Positions 61,401 through 64,000 of a stretch of 64,000 bases of DNA are shown piece by piece. The position numbers were made by a program, and so were the translations under genes. A model generated the notes under the pieces. It saw only the letters and a list, made by a program, of their open reading frames with translations. It searched no databases and was not told the DNA's origin. Positions within the stretch are counted from its first letter, which is position 1, and the number at the start of each line of letters is the position of its first letter. The stretch is from contig NZ_BMTP01000016.1 of NCBI RefSeq assembly GCF_014649735.1, positions 62,001-126,000 on the forward strand, written 5' to 3'. The stretch comes from Streptomyces lavendofoliae (GTDB lineage: Bacteria; Actinomycetota; Actinomycetes; Streptomycetales; Streptomycetaceae).

Positions 61401-64000
61401 CCAGCAGGGTGCCGACCCGGCCGACGGTGGCCCGCAGATCGCTGGTGGCGTGCAACACGTTCGCCGCCACGACCACGTCGAACTCGCCCCGGGAGAACCC
61501 CTGCTCGATCGGATCGCCTTCCAGGTCGAGCGTGCGGTACTCGACGAAGTCATACCCGGCGAACCTGGCCCGGGCGCGCGGGAAGAACGCGGCGGAGACG
61601 TCCGTGTAGACGTACCGGCTGAGGTGGGGCGGGAGGACCGGCAGCAGCACGCCGGTGGTACCGCCGGTGCCCGCACCGACCTCCAGGACGCGCAACGGCC
61701 TGTCGGCCGGCCAGTGCCGGACCGCCTCGGCCAGCAGGGCACGGGCGTAACGGCCCTGCAGGCGCTGCTGGGGCGTGTCGGTGTAGAACGCCTCCACATG
61801 GTGACGATCGGCCTCGGAGAACAACAGCTCACGAGGATCGGCATCACCGCGCAGCACGTCCGTCAGGTGCGTACCGCACCGGTTGTACACCGCGATGGCC
61901 GAGATCCACTCCGGGTGGCGCTCCACACAGGTGCGCGTGAGCTCCAGCGGGCGGGGTGTCCCCGTACGCCGTAGGCGCCCGCCGGCGGACTCGACGAGAC
62001 CCGCCTTCTGCGACAGGTTCAGCAACAGCCTCAGGTAGGGGGCGTACTTCGGTCGCACTCCCGCCGCCAGCAGGGTGGCCACATCGCAGTCGGCCCCATC
62101 GGGGACGAGTTCGTCGAAGGCGCGGGCCGCCCAGTGCCCCACCGTCTCCTTGATCAGCGGGACGAACGAGGCGTAGCGGTCGTCGGAGCCCTTTTCCAGA
62201 GCCGCTCGCTCCGACCGGGTCGCGGCGACGAGCTCCCCGGGGGCCGGCAGGGGGACGGTGTCGCCGGGGGGCAGGTCACCGGCGCGCGGCGCTGCGCGCA
62301 GCACCGGAACGAGTGTCCGCGGCGTGCCGTGGCCGTGGTCCGAGGCCACGCCGTGCAGGCGGCAGCCGGTCAACTCCGCCGTCACCCCGCCGTCCTCGTC
62401 CGTGAGGGTGACGTCCACCACGACGTCCTGGGCGGTACGGGAGACCAGGCGGACGTGGATCAGCCCACGCGGGGCGGGGGAGGCCCAGACCCGTACGGCG
62501 CCGACGGCCGTGGGCACATAGGCCCTTCGCTCACCCGGCAGGTGCGCGATGAGGGGCGAGGCCGCCTGCAGCGCACCGTCGAGGACGGTGGGGTGTGCTT
62601 CGAAAGCCGTCTCCTCCTGGGGGACCGCGTAGGTGTAGTCGGCGAGCACCTCCGCCTCTCCGGCGCGCAGTTCGGTGAGCACCTGGAAGCGCGGTCCGTA
62701 TGCCAGCCCGGCATCCGCCGCCCGGGCGTAGTGGCGCCGCGCGTCGATCCTCGGCCCGGTGAGCCGCTCACGCACGCCGTCCACGTCGAGTGGGGCGGGC
62801 CGGGCGGCGAGCAGGCGGCGTACCCGTCCGCGTGCGTGGATCTGCCAGTCCGGTGCATCGCCGGCGCGGGAGGCGACGCGAACCAGGCCGTCTTCCGCCC
62901 CGAGGGAGGTCTGCAGCAGGACCTCGCCGGGCTCGTCGTCCCGGGGGAGGACGAGCGGGCGGACGATGTCGAGGTCGGTGACCTCGGCGGCCGCCGCGTG
63001 AACGGCCCGGCCGGCGGCCAGCGCGGCTTCCAGATAGGCGGTTCCGGGCATGACCACCGCGTCGTCGACCGTGTGGTCGTACAGCCAGGGGAGCCGCAGC
63101 GCGCCTACGGTCTGGTGCCAGGTCGGTTCGGCGACCGCCGCCCGTCGGCCCAGCAGCGGATGGACCAGGGTCTTGTCCTGGGGTACCTGAGCCCACCAGT
63201 CGGGCGACCCGTTCCAGTGGCGTTCCCGCTGCCAGGGGTAGGCGGGCAGTGACACGACCCTTCCGGGGCGGGGGAAGTAGTGGTCGTCGGCGCGGACCCC
63301 CATGGCCAGCAGTCGCGCGACCGCCGCGCGCACGGTCTCGGTGCCGTCCCTGCCGCGCCGGCAGGTTCCCACCGGGCTTCCGGCGGGCACCAGCCGGCGC
63401 AGGTACGGGGTGAGGACCGTGTGCGGCCCGATCTCGACGAAGACCCCGCAGCCGTCGTCGACGAGAGCCCGCACGGCGTCCGCGAAGAGCACCGGCTCCC
63501 GGACGTTGCGCCACCAGTAGTCCGGACCGAGCAGTTCCCCCCGCACCGGACCGCCCGTGACCGTGGAGACGAAAGGGACGCGGTGGGCCGTGGGGGTGAG
63601 CCGGCCGAGCGCGGCCCGCAGCGGTTCCTCGGCGCGGTCCATGGCCCTGCTGTGAAAGGCATAGTCGAGGTCGAGTTCGCGGAAGAAGACCTCACGTGCG
63701 GACAGCTCATGGCCCAGTCGCGCGAGCGCCCGCGGATCACCGGCGAGCGTCACGTCGGTCGGACTGTTGATACCGGCGACTTCCAGTCGGTCCCCGTAGG
63801 CGGCGATCTCCTTCTCCGCGTCCTCGGGTGACAGACCCGCGGCAGCCATCCGGCCCAGGCCGGCCGTGAGCGCCTGTGCCCGGCTGCGTTCGGCGACCAC
63901 CCGGCAGGCCGCCCCCAGGTCCAGGGCGCCGGAGACATGGGCCGCGGCGATCTCACCGACACTGTGGCCGACGACGGCGTCCGGGCGGACGCCGTGCGAC
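58456..64000 (-). CDS. Highly reducing type I polyketide synthase (5' end outside window)
   Basis: About 1848 C-terminal residues of a one-module PKS. Visible domain order: AT (GHSVGE at 63953-63970, YAFHSRAM near 63650), DH (from about 63160, H-x3-D-x4-P in DHTVDDAVVMP and D-x3-Q in LDGALQ), C-methyltransferase (VLEVGAGTGGTT near 61685), ER (HGGAGGVGLAALRYA near 60115), KR (TGGLGGFGAATARHL near 59500 and YAAANLYLESL), ACP (LGIDSLMGTEL near 58585). No thioesterase follows the ACP. The KS is expected beyond 64000. The set suggests an iterative synthase making a saturated, methyl-branched acyl chain. The coding frame continues through the right window edge. Confidence 0.93.
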   Translation of the reverse strand, partial: SHGVRPDAVVGHSVGEIAAAHVSGALDLGAACRVVAERSRAQALTAGLGRMAAAGLSPEDAEKEIAAYGDRLEVAGINSPTDVTLAGDPRALARLGHELSAREVFFRELDLDYAFHSRAMDRAEEPLRAALGRLTPTAHRVPFVSTVTGGPVRGELLGPDYWWRNVREPVLFADAVRALVDDGCGVFVEIGPHTVLTPYLRRLVPAGSPVGTCRRGRDGTETVRAAVARLLAMGVRADDHYFPRPGRVVSLPAYPWQRERHWNGSPDWWAQVPQDKTLVHPLLGRRAAVAEPTWHQTVGALRLPWLYDHTVDDAVVMPGTAYLEAALAAGRAVHAAAAEVTDLDIVRPLVLPRDDEPGEVLLQTSLGAEDGLVRVASRAGDAPDWQIHARGRVRRLLAARPAPLDVDGVRERLTGPRIDARRHYARAADAGLAYGPRFQVLTELRAGEAEVLADYTYAVPQEETAFEAHPTVLDGALQAASPLIAHLPGERRAYVPTAVGAVRVWASPAPRGLIHVRLVSRTAQDVVVDVTLTDEDGGVTAELTGCRLHGVASDHGHGTPRTLVPVLRAAPRAGDLPPGDTVPLPAPGELVAATRSERAALEKGSDDRYASFVPLIKETVGHWAARAFDELVPDGADCDVATLLAAGVRPKYAPYLRLLLNLSQKAGLVESAGGRLRRTGTPRPLELTRTCVERHPEWISAIAVYNRCGTHLTDVLRGDADPRELLFSEADRHHVEAFYTDTPQQRLQGRYARALLAEAVRHWPADRPLRVLEVGAGTGGTTGVLLPVLPPHLSRYVYTDVSAAFFPRARARFAGYDFVEYRTLDLEGDPIEQGFSRGEFDVVVAANVLHATSDLRATVGRVGTLLADGGILLALESHDDEVVGPCFGLLDGFWSFTDEDVRTTPLLPREEWAPLLEGCGFGEVTQIGSACPVARGDYSVLLARHRSGQTSADRPPATGSGTRWRIVCERRTARLGAALCDALTAAGAAEAVASTAPDGWYGEVRFPDHRPDGVVLLFDDEPAEDGTGAVTTRRAGLIRAAAAAAADRGLWLVTGDTGLSPAPGRAGDPANAALWGVARVVANERPGSAVRRLSLTRSPDVATDARRLAAEILDGGSEDEIVLAAGGRFVPRLADCTPRVRPAEGPCALRLRAPGTGHRLVWAPAPRMAAGPGEIVIRVRASALNYRDVMLAAGLLPPGAEPPVPGGPALGLECAGDVVDVGPGVTGRAVGDRVFAFGHGTMASHVRVRVEQSGSIPDGMSYGEAATLPAVYLTVQHSLERLAGLAAGETLLVHGGAGGVGLAALRYARNAGARVIATAGSPVKRDLLRTLGVDHVLDSRSLAFADRVKEITGGEGVDVVLNSLAGEAIARGLECLRPGGRFVELGKRDIYANQPLLMRPFRNNLAYYAVDITRLVADAPQASATAFARVTERVGDGTYSPLPHQTFPATRVGEALRTLRHSRHLGKVVVAFDPDEPMPVEQPDALAALDPSATYLVTGGLGGFGAATARHLVRRGARRLALVGRRGGASPQAPALLEELAGQGVDALAYAVDVTDPDAMRRVLEEADASGRPVRGVVHGAMHLDDAPLDELTEERFAAVLTPKVHGASVLDALTRDRDLDFFVVYSSVAGLVGNLHQAPYAAANLYLESLVRARRAAGLPGTAVAWGGIGETGYVARNNLGETMARSGLGLLPPEAACAALDQVLARGEETAVVGLTDWDRMARMLPALRAPRFAAQLADREATSQGTGAEDFRDRLAKAGTAEERTALISDTLAGLVASVLQTTPDRVDRAADLADLGIDSLMGTELKVALHRGTGYDLPFMELMAARSIDGLTERLARALHRAS

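Noticed and set aside
1..64000. CRISPR arrays, tRNA or rRNA genes, phage attachment sites
   Set aside because: No regularly spaced repeats, cloverleaf-like segments ending in CCA-type acceptors, or integrase genes were seen on either strand.

Overview
High-GC (roughly 70-75 %) actinobacterial chromosome, almost certainly Streptomyces or a close relative. The signs are strong third-position GC, many GTG starts, ATGA/GTGA start-stop overlaps inside operons, a Tat-exported PhoD, and Streptomyces-type regulators and paralogues. No rRNA, tRNA or CRISPR array was seen. The window holds about 45 protein genes and is cut at both ends: egtD at the left, a large polyketide synthase at the right.

Layout. 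(1) 1-3965, minus: ergothioneine operon egtA-egtB-egtC-egtD, all start-stop coupled. (2) 4088-13351: stand-alone housekeeping and accessory genes (microbial PARG-like protein, LacI regulator, thiolase, thioredoxin, flavoprotein disulfide-oxidoreductase relative, lipoprotein, PhoD phosphatase, pirin). (3) 13908-22507: two hypotheticals, a stomatin/NfeD pair, NhaA antiporter, AGCS symporter, PucR-type regulator. (4) 22745-30319: a three-gene YqiJ-like / YqiK-like flotillin / 1592-residue AAA+ ATPase locus. (5) 30574-34561, minus: a hypothetical, then three tandem DJ-1/PfpI proteins behind a GlxA-type AraC regulator.

(6) 34775-48758: the first region of special interest. A near-perfect Zur-type palindrome (35997-36011) lies between a divergent beta-propeller-like gene and a FecBCDE-type metallophore importer. 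The importer is followed, behind a second Zur-like site, by a complete azoline-forming (YcaO/TOMM) RiPP cluster: a 37-residue Cys-free precursor peptide, an attenuator hairpin, an E1-like/RRE partner, an S15 hydrolase, a YcaO cyclodehydratase, a SagB-type dehydrogenase and a paired CydDC-like ABC exporter. I infer a zinc-starvation-induced, His/oxazol(in)e-containing peptide metallophore that is made, exported and re-imported from one locus.

(7) 48823-51039: small lipoprotein, a 168-bp MITE-like element with 17-bp perfect terminal inverted repeats that supplies the stop codon of an HxlR regulator, and a divergent imine-reductase-like dehydrogenase. (8) 52019-64000, with plsC at 51306-52019, minus: the second region of special interest. 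One tightly coupled operon runs from a highly reducing single-module PKS (AT-DH-MT-ER-KR-ACP visible) through larE, larB and larC (nickel-pincer nucleotide synthesis) to a degenerate fatty-acyl-reductase/HAD fusion, a divergent 525-residue LarA homologue and a PlsC acyltransferase. I infer that the nickel cofactor is made on site for the LarA homologue to act on a polyketide-derived acyl product.

Product names rest on motif recognition by eye. No database search was run, so family assignments are firmer than substrates.
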